Both the position numbers and the translations under genes were made by a program. The notes beneath the pieces are model-generated. The model saw nothing but the letters and a program-made list of their open reading frames with translations. It was not told the origin of the DNA and did no database searches. DNA of 64,000 nt, taken from Candidula unifasciata (taxonomy: Eukaryota; Mollusca; Gastropoda; Stylommatophora; Geomitridae). The DNA lies in contig CAJHNH020008423.1 of NCBI GenBank assembly GCA_905116865.2, positions 402,966 to 466,965 on the forward strand, in the 5' to 3' direction. Shown here piece after piece: positions 1 through 11,099 of this stretch; the first letter of the stretch is position 1, and each line of letters opens with the position of its first letter.

Positions 1-28
1 GAGATTTATAACAACGCTTGGTGATAAA

Positions 29-215
29 TAAGTAAAAGTAAAGATCCTGTTTCATGCCATAGGCGCGTCGGGCATATGGGAAGAGCACCCATATTTTTAC
101 AGACAAATCTGCACTATATTGGTTATGTGGTCAGTATGACACCGACCGTCTTTACTTCCCAAGGGTATACACCCTGGTACCCATTTTAGGCTAGGTCGAC
201 CTGCGACGTCATTTG
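29..215 (-). mobile_element. SINE-A copy, 5'-truncated
   Basis: Antisense copy of the family whose most complete member is 47169-47456. It begins with the family tail (TAAAGTAAAGAT-like) and includes the GCATATGGG, ACTTCCC and GGTCGACC blocks. The tRNA-like head is missing. Confidence 0.75.
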
Positions 216-896
216 GTAAATACCTCATGTATAATATGAGATACTCTAGGACATTTTCTTTCTAACAGTTGAGAATGATTTCGATAATACATTAGCAATG
301 AATTAGGAATTATTCAGTGCAGAGCAATGATACCGGTCGCAGGTGTGAGGGAAAGTTAGGGCCGTTGTTCATCTGTATAGGCAGATTTTGCCTAGCTTAA
401 CTTGGGTGCAAGCTGGCTTTCTGCTGGTTCTCTTGATCCTCGTGCAAGACTCCTGCCACACGTCCGCGTCGTGCGCTATAGATAATGCTTCATATCGGCC
501 TAATCTGAGCGAGCAGGGACTCATCAGCCCACCCCAAAGCAAGAGTGATAACCCCTATGGAAAACTCATTTAGAACATGAGTGAAACCGGTGGGCCAATC
601 GTCCTAATATAAGGCAAAACTCTAAACTGCGGGTCGGAAGGTGGTGGGTTCGGGTCCTAAGCGAAGCAGACTTCTTTTCCAAATTCAGCCTGGCTACCAG
701 GTCGACCAAGCCTTGATTGGGCCACGGCCAACTCTAGATATATACAGCCGGACGTGATTGGGCTAAGGCTTCGTGCGTGATGTTAACCACATCACCCACC
801 GTATGCCCACTGGTTTATACAATATAGATCTAGAACTATATAACCAATACGCCTGAAGTTGTGGACACGTGTCATTTACTTACTTACTTAATACAT

Positions 897-1290
897 ACAT
901 ATAAAGTTTGAGGTTTGAACAACGGATCAACATCATGGCGCACGGGTAGTAACCCATAAGTGCTTCGTTCTTCTTCTAACTCAAGTCTCCGAAGAAGCTC
1001 AGCACAGTGCACAGGCTCTGTAGCACCGGCTAAGATCCTGAAATACTTTGGGTTGATTTGTAACTAAATTTTTTTCCTGGGCAGGCCGTTAGGCTACTAT
1101 TTTCGATTTCCAACTGCCAAGATTTTTTTTTTTAACGTGCGCAACAATGCACACATGCGTCCGGTCTTACTGCTCAAAGACCAGGGGAAATTACTAGAAG
1201 CCTATGTTTTAAAAAATCCCACCCCTCAACGGGTGTTGAACCCAGGACCTCTAGCACTCGAGGCAAACACCATGCTTCGAGACTAGGTAT
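897..1290 (-). mobile_element. SINE-C copy, nearly full length
   Basis: Shares the blocks CAGCACAGTGCACAGGCTCT, CGTGCGCAACAATGCACAC and GAACCCAGGACCTCTAGCAC with copies at 13.3, 59 and 61 kb. Read on the minus strand, the upper end has a tRNA-like head with a B-box-like sequence (GGTTCAACACC here, GGTTCAATCCC at 13.5 kb). Confidence 0.75.
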
Positions 1291-1537
1291 ATACTCCTAT
1301 ACATACATATGTTGTAAGCTAGTAGAAATACAAACTCAACTTTGGGGCGTATTTTGAGAGGAAATATTCACTGGAAATTGTTGACACAACCGACACAGTC
1401 ATGTACATTTGTCCTTCTATCTTTCTACTTCTTTCTGTGAGTCCCGATTGATACATTGTCTGTTTGCTTAGTATATACATATGAAGAAGTCTCTTTTCAA
1501 GACATTGAAGTATTAGGCGTACTGTGCGGGACTCATC

Positions 1538-1980
1538 GTCTTCTTCTTCTTCTTCTTCTTCTTCTTCATCTTCTTCTTCTTCTTCTTCTTCTTCTTCTTC
1601 TTCTTCTTCTTCTTCTTCTTCTTCTTCTTCTTCTTCTTCTTCTTCTTCTTCTTCTTCTTCTTCTTCTTCTTCTTCTTCTTCTTCTTTTTCTTTTTCATCT
1701 TCATCTTCATCTTCATCTTCTTCTTCTTCTTCTTCTTCTTCTTCTTCTTCTTCTTCTTCTTCTTCTTCTTCTTCTTCTTCTTCTTCTTCTTCTTCTTTTT
1801 CTTTTTCTTTTTCTTTTTCTTTTTCTTCTTCTTCTTCTTCTTCTTTTTTTCTTCTTCTTCTTCTTCTTCTTCTTCTTCTTCTTCTTCTTCTTCTTCTTCT
1901 TCTTCTTCTTCTTCTTCTTTCTTCTTCTTCTTCTTCTTCTTCTTCTTCTTCTTCTTCTTCTTCTTCTTCTTCTTCTTCTT

Positions 1981-2011
<31 letters not shown>

Positions 2012-2078
2012 GTCTTCTTCTTCTTCTTCTTCTTCTTCTTCTTCTTCTTCTTCTTCTTCTTCTTCTTCTTCTTTTTCT
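1538..2078. repeat. (CTT)n microsatellite, about 540 bp
   Basis: Almost pure CTT triplets, with interruptions of CTTTTT and CATCTT around 1683-1720, 1797-1850 and 1918, plus one TAG near 2011. It is strictly pyrimidine on the plus strand and purine on the minus strand. The apparent poly-Leu, poly-Ser, poly-Phe and poly-Lys frames are by-products of the repeat. Confidence 0.97.
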
Positions 2079-2194
2079 CAGGTGGCAGTTACAACATTAA
2101 CCTGGCAAGATATGGTTTACAGCTAGGCTGCAATATCTGCACCTTACACTCAAACACATTTCATTTTAGCAAACAATTAGGCCCGATATGCTTG

Positions 2195-2890
2195 CAAAGG
2201 CAGAAATCATTAGTAAGTACAGTGAAAGGATAAGTCATAGTGAGAACAACACAAGGAGAAAGCAAAAAAGGGATAAATCAAAAGTAGGAACACAAACGCG
2301 GCAGTGAGTATTAAGAACATCAAAGGGAGCGATCAATAATAGGAATACACAAATGGCAAATCAGTACTAGGAACAACTAATGGAGAAATCAAACTAAGAA
2401 CGACTAAAGCAAAAATCAATAGTAAGAACAAAGAAAGGGGAAATCAATAGTAAGAACAAAGAAAGGGGAAATCAATAGTAAGAACAAAGAAAGGGGAAAT
2501 CAATAGTAAGAACAAAGAAAGGGGAAATCAATAGTAAGAACAAAGAAAGGGGAAATCAATAGGAAGAACAACAAAAGGAGAAATTAATAAAAGGGAGAAA
2601 TTAATAAAAGGGAGAAATTAATAAAAGGGAGAAATCAATAGTAAGAACAACATAGGAAGAAATCAACATTGAGAACAACAAAGGAAGAAATTACCAGTAA
2701 GAACAACAAAGGCAGAAATCAATAGTAAGAACAACAAAGGGAGAAATCAAAAATTAAAATATCAAAAAAGGGGTTGGGAGTCGGCGTCAATAGTAAGAAC
2801 AACAAAAGTAGAAAGTAATAGCATGAACAACAAAGGTAGAAAACATTGGTAAGAACAACAAAGGGAGAAATCAATATCAAAAATATTTCT
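2195..2890. repeat. Degenerate minisatellite, about 28-bp unit (best at 2410-2570)
   Basis: Five near-perfect units of AAGAACAAAGAAAGGGGAAA plus TCAATAGT (28 bp) lie at 2420-2570. More diverged units (AGTAAGAACAACAAAGGGAG) extend on both sides, and a short 19-bp unit (GGGAGAAATTAATAAAA) occurs at 2580-2640. Confidence 0.9.
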
Positions 2891-3159
2891 AAAGACAAAA
2901 AAATTATCTTACAGTATTTCAAGCCGTATGCGTAGAAGAATGAATCCAACAAGAAATCAGTCAAGCTACACATGTGTGTTTGTTTTTTAACCCTGACACA
3001 CTTGCCAAATTTTCTCTAGTGTTTTCGCGCCCTTCCATTTGTAATGGCGTCACATTTAAGAAGACCGGTATTCCGTTGAGCGTTTTATGTGGCACCTGAC
3101 AACTGTCTGCCAATTTTTATGAGCTGAATTTTTTGTAATATGAATTTGTTATGCTCACT

Positions 3160-3625
3160 ACCAGTCACAGATTCGATGGGCTGGCCACACTGTTCGAGTG
3201 CCTGATCATCGGCTCCCAAAAATAATCTTCTATGGGGAAATACATCAGGATTGACGTTATCAAGGTGACTAAAAAAAAGAATGCATCAAAGACACAATAA
3301 AGGCATCATCGAAAGCCTTCAGTATAAACCCGGACACCTGGGAGGCTGCAGCACAAGACTGGACTTTATGGCGAACATACATCCGAAATAGTGCCACGAT
3401 TTGCAGGCATCTAGAACAAGGGCGGCTGAACAGCGAAAGAACTGACAAACAAGCCCTTCATCTACAGACACTGTGCTCTGTCCTCATAGTCCTAGAATTC
3501 CAGGGCATGTATTGGACTTATAAGTCACCTCCGGACTCACAAACATCGAACTGCAGTTTCATGACGGATGAAAGATAGAGTGGTCCTCATCACTTATGAT
3601 GGACGAATGAACGAACGAACGAACC
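3160..3625 (+). pseudogene. Non-LTR retrotransposon 3' end (decayed)
   Basis: In broken frames it reads like a LINE C-terminus: LRWAGHTVRVPDHRLPKII, FYGEI, then a region about genome length with DTWEAAAQDWTLWRT. It ends in a short tetranucleotide tail (ACGA)n at 3606-3625, a common LINE 3' terminus. There are several stops and no intact ORF. Confidence 0.65.
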
Positions 3626-3650
3626 AGTAAGTGAAGTAAAATCTGCCTGA

Positions 3651-3840
3651 GTGCCTCTTAATCGATCGATCGATCAATCAGTCAGTCAGTCAGTCAGTCA
3701 ATCTGTCTGTTTGTCTGTCTACTACCTATCTATTCACCTACTTCCTTACCTGTATGTCTGTGTATTTTTCTATTTACCTGCCTCTTTGTCTGCCCACCCA
3801 CCTCTCTACCTGTCTGTCTGTGTACTGCTACGCTGCGGAT
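3651..3840. repeat. Degenerate (CTGT/CAGT) tetranucleotide-rich tract
   Basis: CGAT, CAGT and CTGT/CTAC four-base runs follow one another. The open frame here is an artefact of the repeat. Confidence 0.7.
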
Positions 3841-3994
3841 AAACGGCACAGTCATTTTAACCACTGGAGAACCATGACTATCATCACTCTTGCCTGTTGA
3901 ATCAGCGGTAAAAATTTACCAAAATGGTGGCATGTTGTGTCACCGGGTGTTTCTCGCTCATGTGGACTCTTACATCCTCCAATGAACATAAAAT

Positions 3995-4330
3995 TGGGAT
4001 AACAGAGATGAAATGCCTTAGAAGAGCTGCAGAAGTTTCAAGGAAAAACAGAATACGATATCACGAAATCAGACGAATGCTAGGAATAAAGTCAGTCTTA
4101 CAGATCATCAAAGAACAACAAGTGAAGTGATTTGGACACCTAAAAAGACTGCCTTGGTACCATCTGCCACAGCGAGCCACACTAAAATGTTACAACGGGT
4201 ATAGAGCAAGTGGAAGACCTCGGAAAATATGGAGTGATGGCATTAAGAATAGCCTTACAGAAATGAATATCAGTCTTAATAGTGCTCTGAACAGAGCGCA
4301 TCCGAATGTTATATCTCCCCCACGACACTT
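3995..4330 (+). pseudogene. LINE C-terminal fragment (MKCLRRAAEVSRKNR type)
   Basis: Encodes EMKCLRRAAEVSRKNRIRYH and GIKSVLQIIKEQQVK. After a TGA it continues FGHLKRLPWYHLPQRATLK and SGRPRKIWSD. The order K-FGHL-x(n)-GRPRK-W is the typical end of a LINE reverse-transcriptase polyprotein. A sister copy is at 51718-52110. It is broken by stops. Confidence 0.8.
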
Positions 4331-4669
4331 CGCTGAGATACAAGATCACAAACCAGCTCCACTCCATTTTACTAGGTGAGAAGATCAACTTCATTGCACC
4401 GGGTTTTATCCCATATAGCTCAGTCTCTCTCCACAGAACAACTAACTGCACGCCGAGAGCTTCGCACATAGTACGACCTTTGCAGCTCTCTAGATTGTAT
4501 TCAAGAACTGAACACGGACGTAGTGAAACGAACCCTTCAGAGAGCTAAACAAACGCCTTGACCACTTCGCCATGGAGACTCATTTTTTTTTTTTTAGTAA
4601 TCATGAATGTAGAGATGATTAGGAACAAAAATAGACAGAAGCCGGCTTTTGCCAATCACAGTCCGAGTT

Positions 4670-4852
4670 ACTTCCAATCAATCAGTCAGTCAGTCAGTTA
4701 TTCGATCAATCAATCAGTCAGTCAATGAATAAATCAATCAGTCAGTTATTCGATCAATCAGAAACTCAATCAATCAATTATCCGATCAATCAATCAGTCA
4801 GTCAATCAATCAGTCAATCGATCAGTCAGTCAAACAGTCAATCAATCAATCA
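4670..4852. repeat. (ATCAGTCA)n-like microsatellite
   Basis: Runs of CAATCAATCAGTCAGTCA with TTCGATCAAT interruptions over about 180 bp. Confidence 0.9.
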
Positions 4853-5164
4853 GGTGCCTCCTCTACAATGAAGACATTTTCCTATTTAACGAAACGAAAA
4901 ACGTTATTTTGTTTTTGATTTTTGGAGGGCTGGGACGTATCTACATTCATTTTCACGAGGGAGAAGAGGGGGGGGGGGGGGGTTAGTTTCAGCTTAAGAG
5001 TTATTCACCATCTGAGCTCGGTAATTCAACGGATCAAATTCATATCCTGAATTCTAAATCAATGTTCTTCAATCTTATGACACGAGCGAACCAACTGTCA
5101 AAGAATGTGTAGACAAAAAAAGGGGGATGGGTGTCCATACGCCCGCAGATATAGGTCAGCATGG

Positions 5165-5350
5165 CTAGTGCTGTCGCCACGGACTGTGCAGCTTCAGATG
5201 ATAATTTCTGCCCAATAGAAAAAACAACAACTTAACTTCAGTAAAAACTCGACCCCGGTTCTCCTGCATGATAGACCAGCGTTGTTTGCCGTTCGGCCAG
5301 CCGTTAGTTGAAGAACCAGGATCTAGCTTATCTTGGCTGTCATATTTTCT
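5165..5350 (-). mobile_element. SINE-G related repeat, decayed
   Basis: GCTAGTGCTGTCGCCACGGA and following sequence match the copy at 38955-39125. On the minus strand it carries tRNA-like remnants (GAGAACCGGGGTCGAG, resembling a B box). Confidence 0.5.
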
Positions 5351-5704
5351 AGTAAACGATGGCAAGATAACCGCATGTGGAGGTTACCCACACCAACTGT
5401 CGGGTGCAATTGTTCTTGCTTTTCCCAACTGACGCCCATCTTTCTGTAATCAGCTGCGTTAACACACGTGAACTTTTCTCTTTGTTCCTCTCTCTCCTTC
5501 TCTCAAAACCACATTGCCCAGCTAAAATTCTTAACTGTGAAACTATGCACTGAACCGTGTAATTTTTGTCATGACAGGGGGAGAGAGAGGGAAAAAGACA
5601 GGAATGAAGACAGGCATATGAAGAGATATGGGACAAGAAACAGAGGCAGGCAGACAATAAAACAGACAGAGAAAAAGAGAAAGTAAGAGGGACAAAAAAA
5701 AAAC

Positions 5705-5705
<1 letters not shown>

Positions 5706-5741
<36 letters not shown>

Positions 5742-5762
5742 GGTGAGAGAGAGAGAGAGAGA
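5706..5762. repeat. (GA)n microsatellite
   Basis: Nearly uninterrupted AG dinucleotides with one GGTG break. Confidence 0.95.
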
Positions 5763-5954
5763 AGTCACTCGGAATTCTACATAGATTAAAACACTATGTG
5801 AAATGCCTATGGCTTAAAAAAAAAAACCTGAATAAAATATAGAAACAATAATTGTCCCTTGCCCTCAAGACAAGTAAATTGCCTCTCAAGGTTGTCACAA
5901 ACGTCGCTAGACAACAACAATCAAAGTAGATTTGTAAAAGCCTGCAAGAACGGA

Positions 5955-6085
5955 TGAATGAATGAATCAAGAACTGACGTCATTGCACTCAGTGCTTTCC
6001 CCACAGGTGCTCTATCCTTTATCCCGAGCGGCCATCGAAGCTTTCTCGTACTGACTGTGCTAGTTGCAACCTGGTTAAAACATAT
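5955..6085 (-). pseudogene. Fragment of an RNase H-type LINE (3' part)
   Basis: GAATCAAGAACTGACGTCAT, GCACTC and TTGCAACCTGGTTAAAAC match antisense copies at 33225-33420, 40775-41035 and 50035-50180. The sense version at 62030-62235 lies directly after RNase H coding sequence. Confidence 0.6.
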
Positions 6086-6087
6086 CC

Positions 6088-6720
6088 TGTTTCTCCCCAT
6101 GTCTTATGTTGATGATATTGCTCTGTTAAGCAAAAACAACTGTAAACTTAAAAGAAAAACGGATGATTTATCAAACATAGCATCGTAAATTTTGACTATA
6201 AATAAGCTATGGAAATACAAATACAATAAAGATACCAGCAACAGATCAAAGAGATGTAAGACTTATGTTAGTTGCGTATCCTTTACATGACGTTGCAGAA
6301 CCAACCCCAGCAGCCCTGGCTGTTGTGTGGTTTTTCTAGGCAAATTTACGTCCAGTAGTTTTCCATTGCTCCTGAACGGTCGGCTTTCTTGATACCACTG
6401 TCAAAACCAACGCAAGGCCCATGGCCCGCAGCTGGGATCAAACCCGGCATCCCGGCACTACAAAGCGTTCGCATCGACTTAGCCACAGAGTCGACAGATG
6501 TAACACTACATGCATAAATAATTTAAGTAACATGCATTGACTTATTTAGGTAGCAATTTTGATAGTGACGGAAACACACAGAAAGAAATTATAACACGCA
6601 TTGGCAAGGCATTAGCAGCTTTTGAAAGCCTAAATAAAATATGCAACTCTAAATTGTATATTTTTCAAACCAAGTTAAGTATTTTCAGTTCTAGCGTAAT
6701 TTCCCCACAAGTTTTCTAAA
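6088..6720 (+). pseudogene. LINE reverse-transcriptase fragment, split by a SINE
   Basis: The left part encodes FLPMSYVDDIALLSKNNCKL. YVDD fits the [YF]xDD polymerase catalytic box followed by the usual Ile-Ala-Leu-Leu-Ser. The right part (6537-6716) encodes LTYLGSNFDSDGNTQKEIIT and RIGKALAAFESLNKI, the conserved YLGS block and its following helix. A SINE-B copy (6262-6494) lies exactly between them. The reading frame has stops, so the element is dead. Confidence 0.85.
6262..6494 (-). mobile_element. SINE-B copy, full length, inserted in a LINE
   Basis: On the minus strand it starts with a tRNA-like head: A-box-like TGGCTAAGTCGATGC and B-box-like GGTTTGATCCC about 40 nt later. It ends in CCTGTAAAGGATACGCAACT-like sequence. 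The flanks AGATGTAAGACT and AGATGTAACACT form a target-site duplication with one mismatch. Confidence 0.85.
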
Positions 6721-6774
6721 AGCTGCTACCAAATTTGAGAAATGCCGCTTCGGTCCCAAATTCGTTGAGGGGAA

Positions 6775-7025
6775 AATCCGCAACTGCTCCTCCTGACCCT
6801 TAATGTCCTCATCCACTCATCCCCTTGTGAGATGCAATTTGTCTTTATTTTGAAACCCCACCCTGGCTCTTGACAGAGGCCGCAATATAGCCCGACCATA
6901 AATATGGTCTAATAGCTGAAGCGCGGTTTCCGGGACTTCTCCACGGGTGATCCTCATCCACATGGTGGGCGCTTGGTGTCATCAAGTGTTTATCGCTTGT
7001 GTGATGTCCTGGTGGGGTAAAAAAA
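6775..7025. repeat. Interspersed repeat family D
   Basis: Contains GCTGAAGCGCGGTTTCCGGG, TGATCCTCATCCACATGGTG and GTGATGTCCTGGTGGGG, shared with 7440, 12345, 40555, 50362 and 58491. The class is unknown; it may be a SINE. Confidence 0.75.
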
Positions 7026-7059
7026 TTTACTACTACTAATCCCACCCTTCTGAATATAT

Positions 7060-7375
7060 AAATAGAGTCGGCCGTGCAGGCGATGTAGAGCGGGAAACAC
7101 ACCTCGTTATGGATAACACAGATGGGAAAGGGTGGAGGGTGGGGGGGGAGGGGTGGGGGGGAGGGGTGGGGGGGAGGAACCAAGTATCTGCCGGAATAAG
7201 TCGACAATGTGCATCTGAGCAGAGAAGGGCACTCACCTGTCCTGACAGCCAGACATTGATGTCTAATGGAGTGGTGGTTCAACCCCCCCCCCCCCCCCCC
7301 AGTAGATGTAGAAGTCAATGGCAAACTATCACAATATATTCCCAAGAACTTCAGGCAACGAAACAGATCGAATAT
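7060..7375. repeat. Interspersed repeat family H with G/C runs
   Basis: Matches 35650-36175 (CCGG.ATAAGT.GACA, GCAGAGAAGGGCACTCAC, TCAATGGCAAACTA). It contains a G-rich run of GGGGGGGAGGGGT units at 7140-7178 and a C20 run at 7280-7299. Confidence 0.65.
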
Positions 7376-7439
7376 CAAACACCATACTGAGGGAGGGTGC
7401 AAAAAAATTAACGGACGGGGAGGGATTGGATTGGATTGG

Positions 7440-7625
7440 ATTTTTTACCCCACCAGGACATCACACAAGCGATAAACACCCGATGACACAAAGTGCCACC
7501 ATGCGGATGAGGATCACCGTGGAGAGGTCCCAGAAACCGCGTTCAGACATTTGGCCATAATGTTGACCTGCCTATATTGCGGCCCCTGGCAAAAGCCAGA
7601 GTGGGGCTTCAAATAACAAAAAATA
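7440..7625. repeat. Interspersed repeat family D, opposite orientation
   Basis: CCCCACCAGGACATCACACA through AGCCAGAGTGGGGCTTCAAA is the reverse complement of the other family D copies at 6775, 12345, 40555 and 50362. Confidence 0.8.
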
Positions 7626-7754
7626 ACGTCCTAAGAAGGACGAAAAGCAGTAATAGCACGGGGAGGGAGTGTCTATTCTTTAATATAAAGAAAGCAGAGG
7701 TTAACAATTATTTAAAAAAAGAAAAAAAGAATACCACCACTGTGTGATATTAGA

Positions 7755-7925
7755 GAAAAGTAAAGGACCCTCTTCCACGCCTTTGGGCGTATATGGCATA
7801 TAGGGCTAGACCTATATTTTTATAGACCACTCGGAACAAGATGGGTGATATGGTCGGCCGCCTTTACTTCCCGGGGACTGCACCCGGTCCCCACTCAAGG
7901 CTTGGTCGATCTGGGAGCCGTGATA
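7755..7925 (-). mobile_element. SINE-A copy, truncated
   Basis: GCATATAGGGCTAGACCTAT, ACTTCCCGGGGACTGCACCC and GGTCGATCTGGGAGCC follow the order of the other antisense SINE-A copies. Confidence 0.75.
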
Positions 7926-7927
7926 TA

Positions 7928-8260
7928 CGAGTAGAAGGTAACAAGTTAGTCCTAGTTGATAAATTCAAATATCTAGGTACAATTATAACATCAGGCGGAA
8001 GATGTGTGTCAGAAATTAATAGCAGGTTAGATCAGAAGTGAAGCATACCACCTCGCCCTGATTCTACGCCATCTTTAACTGCTATGCGACATAACAAGCA
8101 AGGTTGAAGGGTGGAAAAGAGATGGACACGTCTCATGCTTCACTAGACAACATTTTTTAAAAAATTATCCAGCCATTGCAACAAAAACAACGGGACACTA
8201 CCGAACACAGCAGCCGTGATCATTCTTGGTCTACCCTGTGCTCTACGTCCCTGTCATCTT
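7928..8260 (+). pseudogene. LINE reverse-transcriptase thumb fragment
   Basis: Encodes VEGNKLVLVDKFKYLGTIIT and SGGRCVSEINSRLDQK. KYLGTIIT-x-GRC-x-EI is the conserved RT block after the catalytic domain. After 8040 the frame breaks, and 8217-8290 resembles the antisense LINE end at 12170-12240. Confidence 0.8.
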
Positions 8261-9159
8261 GGAGTGCATGCCTCATATGGTGTGGTGTCGCTAGTCATTC
8301 GTCATCACGCTCGGGTGATAACAGTGAAGCGTGTATCAACATAAATAACAGTAATGCATGTCCTAGCTTTGAATGTATCCAAGCTTTAGAGAATGGACTA
8401 ATGTTTCTTATTGCTACAAAATGCACACAATTTACAGAAGACAACATGTTACTGAAACATAAAATTAGTACTCTTAGAAAGAAAGAAAGAAAAAAAAAAA
8501 GAATAATCATCGAGTACAAACAAGGATGTCTTGACAAGTGCCTTGTCAAACGTCGGCACTTCTCAAAAAGACGATAATAAAGTTAACAACGATAATAAGA
8601 TAAGAAAAACTCCACAAGGGAGCACGTACAGCGGGAATCTACCAATCATCAGTAGGAGATCCCTCGTCAACAATTGTTTCGGCCCATAAGCTAGTGGACA
8701 ACTTCAGAGGGTGGGCCAACATGGGTCATGACTCCCAGACCTTGATCTTCTCCTATCGCACTTTACTGGATGTTCTCGGACAGGGACAAGATGAAAATGG
8801 TGACTATTTACCGAGTACTGTGAGATTCGAAGTTAGATACATTTATTGTCGCTGCGGCAGCCTATTAAATCAGCCGGCTTTCCTTAACGAAAAAGTGGCA
8901 GGCTTACGGTTGGTTCAACGGACACATGTTAGACTTTGTAATTGGCAGAGGGATATTGGCAGACCTTTCGGACACGATGGACTTTAAGGGATAAGACATT
9001 CTTTTCAACTAGAAAACCGGACCAGCCTACCGAGACCCGTCCCCCACGACGTTACGTTGATTCCAGAGCCAGCTCGAAGCACGAAGTTAACAACAAAGGC
9101 CCGACTAGTCAAAGGACACCACTTCATAGCCTGTCGAGCGAACATCCTTAAACTACTCA

Positions 9160-9490
9160 ATTAGGGTGCATATGAGCAACATATTTCAGGCTCTAAATGA
9201 CATGCAGGACTTGTCTTTTCCTAATTCCACCACCACAAACCAAAAGTCGTCGCCTATATCACGCATGGATACTGACCACAATCAAAATGACGGCCAACCA
9301 GTGGCAGCAGCAGCATCGATCCAGACAGACCCGACAACCTCATGCACTCAGTATAAACTCTAGCGTCACACATGTTACTGTTGGCGATTCCCTGATGAAG
9401 GGAATTTATTATGACCGCATGGCATCATCAGCCAGTGAGAGAGACAGGGGCAGTCTATCCATTACCAGGGCGCAGACATTTATAAACTGA
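9160..9490 (+). pseudogene. Possible LINE ORF fragment with a GDSL/SGNH-like block
   Basis: One frame encodes VTHVTVGDSLMKGIYYDRMA. A hydrophobic-x-Val-Gly-Asp-Ser-Leu-x-Lys-Gly block resembles the SGNH/GDSL esterase block found in some invertebrate LINE proteins. The frame is short and unsupported elsewhere, so this is tentative. Confidence 0.4.
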
Positions 9491-9834
9491 CAGCGACACT
9501 GCACCAATCTAACATCAGCTCTAATGTGTTGGGAACCACGGTTCAAATTGGAATTAAGGACATTATGAACGATCAAATTCTCAACAATTCAAAACTGTCT
9601 GCATTGTTGAAGGTTTTACGTGTTAAGTTTCCTAGATCGTCTTTCATTATGAGTTCTATGCTATAGAGTTCAACGTTACATGACCGATTCAGGTAATCTG
9701 ACGTTACAATTTTTTCTCCGAACATAATATTAGTTTCATAAATAATACACATTATTTTGCTTCCCCATCTAGTGCTCCCCCTTCCCCCTAAAAAAATTAT
9801 AGAGATCAAATACATGGCTTAAAATAAGAAAGCA

Positions 9835-9960
9835 GTCATCATCATCATAACCACTTCTGCCGTTAAGCGGCGTAGGGAGGAATAATTTGCGATCCACTGC
9901 ACGTTGGCTGCCACTGGCTATTGTCATGCCGTGAAGGCGTAGAGAAGAAAGCGGTATTTT
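9835..9960 (-). pseudogene. LINE 3'-terminal fragment
   Basis: The antisense frame encodes LHGMTIASGSQRAVDRKLFL and then PTPLNGRSGYDDDD. The same end is seen at 51115-51200 and, diverged, at 17880-17980. Confidence 0.8.
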
Positions 9961-9999
9961 GGGGAAAAACATTAAATATCCCCAAAGAAAGTCTGTGGC

Positions 10000-10595
10000 A
10001 TACACTCATAATGCTTAACTCTTTCAGTCCCAGACAGTTAAACTTTTTACATTCTAAGATGCTATACTTGAAAGCATTAAATGATTAGGTAAGAAGGAGT
10101 TACACAAGATACATTATGAGACGAAAGAGAGTAACTTATTGATCATATACAGTTTGTTACAAATTAGCATTTATCTGTAATAGAAGAACCAAGAACAAGT
10201 TTGTTGTCTTTGGGGTAGTCAAGAAATACACAGTGAGTTGCTTGGTGCCCAAAGAGTTAAAACACTTCCTCCACTCCAACTTCAAACTTGTCTTCAGCCC
10301 CAGTGCACATTCCACTGCAGCACAACCCATGTCTTACCTCACAGACTAAAACTTATGAGGAATTGTTTCCTTCCTTGCCTGTGAAACGGTCTTCCCAGGG
10401 CAGATCTACAGAAGCACCCTTTTATCCTCTGCCACCAGTGACATCAGTTGCTTTCTACTTGATCCATTCACGATATTAAATTTAATTATTTAATTAAATT
10501 TCCTATAGAAATTATTTAGAATCCTTAGACGTAGAGTGCGTCTGGGTGGAAGTCAAGCCAGCAATCGTTTTTCGTTGGTTCCGTTTACCGAATCC
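10000..10595. other. No gene recognised
   Basis: AT-rich sequence with no repeated block or credible coding frame that I can recognise. The open frame at 10288-10479 has no family features. Confidence 0.5.
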
Positions 10596-10597
10596 TT

Positions 10598-11085
10598 GTG
10601 ACGTTAACAATTGGTATGACGACTTCACTTCCATGCTGGACAAAAAGCCTAGGAAAAGAAATTATTCTTCCAGGAGATTTCAACATTGATGTCAACCTGA
10701 CATGGGACAATTTCATCTTATCCTATAACTTTGAACAACTAATTAACCTTCCAACGAGAGTGACAGAAACCTCTTCAACTATACTCGATCACATTGATGT
10801 GTCGTATCCAACAAATATTATTGAATGTACTGTTCATTCAAGTGCAGTCAGCGACCACTATTCCCCATGCATTACCTGGTTAAAAAAGGGATTTACAGCT
10901 CCGGAAAAAAAAATAAGCATTTCACTATTAAAGTCCGAAGTTTTAAAAAATCTAATCCGAATTTATTTTTACACGACTTGCAAAAAGTACAGCTTGATCA
11001 TGTTTATCATCTCCCTGAACCGAACTACGCTACATACAGAAATGAAACAGTCTACAGTGTTTTGATTAAACATGTACCACTTTAG
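10598..11085 (+). pseudogene. LINE endonuclease (APE/EEP type) C-terminal fragment
   Basis: Encodes LPGDFNIDVN, LINLPTRVTETSSTILDHID and SAVSDHYSP. GDFN-x-D, the Thr-x-x-Ser-x-x-Leu-Asp-His-Ile block and SDH are the metal-binding and catalytic landmarks of LINE endonucleases. The first frame loses the family pattern after an A8 run near 10903. The +1 frame continues with FTIKVRSFKKSNPNLFLHDL, so there is a frameshift. Confidence 0.88.
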
Positions 11086-11099
11086 AGTAAACATCTATA

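Noticed and set aside
1456..2100. Poly-Leu/Phe, poly-Ser and poly-Lys open frames
   Set aside because: They are read-through of the CTT microsatellite in different frames, with no flanking gene structure.
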